From Pusillimonas sp. TS35 (GTDB taxonomy: Bacteria; Pseudomonadota; Gammaproteobacteria; Burkholderiales; Burkholderiaceae_B), in assembly GCF_009857885.1 (NCBI RefSeq), contig NZ_WWER01000002.1, positions 124,001-188,000 on the forward strand: a stretch of 64,000 nt of DNA, read 5' to 3'. The first letter of the stretch is position 1. Every line of letters begins with the position of its first letter. The notes below the pieces were generated by a model, which ran no database searches, was not told the origin of the DNA, and worked only from the letters and a program-made list of their open reading frames with translations. The position numbers and the translations under genes were made by a program. Positions 63,123 to 64,000 of the stretch are shown here, piece by piece.

Positions 63123-64000
63123 ATGAATCTGCCTGGCCTGAACTTCGACCTCGGCGCCGACCTGGACATGCTACGCGATGCCGTACGCACGTTCGCGCAG
63201 GCCGAGATCGCCCCCCGCGCCGCCGAGATCGATCGCAGCGACCAATTTCCCATGGACCTGTGGCGAAAATTCGGCGAACTGGGGCTGCTGGGCATGACGG
63301 CCAGCGAAGAGTACGGCGGCGCCAATATGGGCTATCTGGCTCATATGCTGGCCATGGAAGAAATCTCCCGCGCCAGCGCATCGGTGGCGCTGTCGTACGG
63401 CGCACATTCCAATCTGTGCGTGAACCAGATCCACCGCAACGGCACCGAGGCGCAAAAGCGCAAGTACCTGCCCAAGCTCATCTCGGGCGAGCACGTCGGC
63501 GCACTGGCCATGAGCGAACCGGGCGCCGGCTCCGACGTGGTCAGCATGAAGCTGCGCGCTGACAAGAAAGGCGACCGGTACGTGCTCAACGGCACCAAGA
63601 TGTGGATCACCAATGGCCCCGACGCAGATACGCTGGTCGTCTATGCCAAGACCGACCCCGAAGCCCATCAGCGCGGCATCACCGCCTTCATCGTCGAGAA
63701 AGGCTTCAAGGGCTTTTCGGTGGCGCAAAAACTCGACAAACTCGGCATGCGGGGCAGCCATACCGGCGAGCTGGTGTTCCAGGACTGCGAGGTGCCCGAA
63801 GAAAACGTGCTGGGTGCGTTAAACGGCGGCGTCAAGGTGCTGATGAGCGGCCTGGACTACGAACGCGCGGTGCTGGCGGGCGGCCCTTTGGGCATCATGC
63901 AGGCCGTCATGGATGTGGTGGTGCCCTATGTGCATGATCGCAAGCAGTTCGGCCAGCCCATCGGCGAATTCCAGCTTATACAAGGCAAGATGGCCGACCT
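63123..64000 (+). CDS. ivd: Isovaleryl-CoA dehydrogenase, N-terminal part (runs off window)
   Basis: About 292 codons, no stop in the window. Acyl-CoA dehydrogenase fold: [43 protein letters not shown] and the flavin-facing [18 protein letters not shown] are typical of isovaleryl-CoA dehydrogenase. GGAG lies 6 bases before the ATG. The enzyme oxidises isovaleryl-CoA to 3-methylcrotonyl-CoA in leucine catabolism. The liu operon is expected to continue beyond the right edge. Confidence 0.92.
   Translation, partial: MNLPGLNFDLGADLDMLRDAVRTFAQAEIAPRAAEIDRSDQFPMDLWRKFGELGLLGMTASEEYGGANMGYLAHMLAMEEISRASASVALSYGAHSNLCVNQIHRNGTEAQKRKYLPKLISGEHVGALAMSEPGAGSDVVSMKLRADKKGDRYVLNGTKMWITNGPDADTLVVYAKTDPEAHQRGITAFIVEKGFKGFSVAQKLDKLGMRGSHTGELVFQDCEVPEENVLGALNGGVKVLMSGLDYERAVLAGGPLGIMQAVMDVVVPYVHDRKQFGQPIGEFQLIQGKMAD

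Overview
The window is high-GC DNA from a beta-proteobacterium, most likely a member of the Alcaligenaceae/Burkholderiales (Bordetella, Achromobacter or Pusillimonas relatives). This rests on the Bug/TctC-type solute receptors, the long-form LeuA, the LiuR-Ivd leucine pathway, the DUF2868/DUF3482 pair and the codon usage. No phage, IS element, CRISPR array, rRNA or tRNA was seen. The backbone alternates housekeeping genes (rhlE, prfC, bfr/bfd, rpoN, leuA, argS, dsbA) with catabolic and transport cassettes, each carrying its own regulator.

Layout. 1-0.23 kb: 3' end of a TonB-dependent receptor. 0.27-7.7 kb: a six-gene operon read leftwards (family III CoA-transferase, Gln-type thiol dioxygenase, enoyl-CoA hydratase, ADP-forming acyl-CoA synthetase, second hydratase, Bug receptor) with a divergent IclR regulator. 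The gene content fits catabolism of 3-mercaptopropionate or a related thio-acid. 7.7-13.1 kb: a serine-ligated molybdenum S/N-oxide reductase divergent from a second Bug receptor and a GMC oxidoreductase. The same 15-bp inverted repeat lies at both divergent promoters, so the IclR protein probably controls both halves. 13.2-15.6 kb: MFS, GFA-like and ThpR genes. 15.8-21.2 kb: a complete peptide-type ABC importer. 21.3-25.1 kb: GlsB-like, DUF1232, DUF2868 and DUF3482-GTPase genes. 25.1-28.3 kb: two TPM-domain proteins, LemA and two membrane proteins.

28.8-33.4 kb: rhlE, a LysE exporter, prfC and a proline-rich protein. 33.6-34.8 kb: bfr and bfd, with a strong Fur box at the bfd promoter. 35.1-39.2 kb: rpoN, a membrane protein, a leucine-rich leader peptide and leuA with a strong terminator. 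39.8-46.0 kb: a LacI regulator with a palindromic operator, a metallophosphoesterase and a Ugp-like ABC importer, suggesting uptake and hydrolysis of glycerophosphodiesters. 46.0-50.1 kb: two small proteins, argS, a SPOR protein and dsbA. 50.2-59.1 kb: HyuA/HyuB hydantoinase or oxoprolinase subunits plus an aminotransferase, facing a TRAP transporter and a GntR/FadR regulator; a bipartite motif is shared by the two promoter regions. 59.2-61.2 kb: a MetC-like lyase and a LysE exporter. 61.3-64 kb: a metallo-beta-lactamase-fold hydrolase, LiuR and the start of ivd, with LiuR-type palindromes.

Most notable: the thiol-dioxygenase/CoA cluster with its paired operators, the CTA-rich leuA leader peptide, the Fur box placed on the bfd -10 region, and three unrelated 12-13 bp tandem arrays, all between genes.
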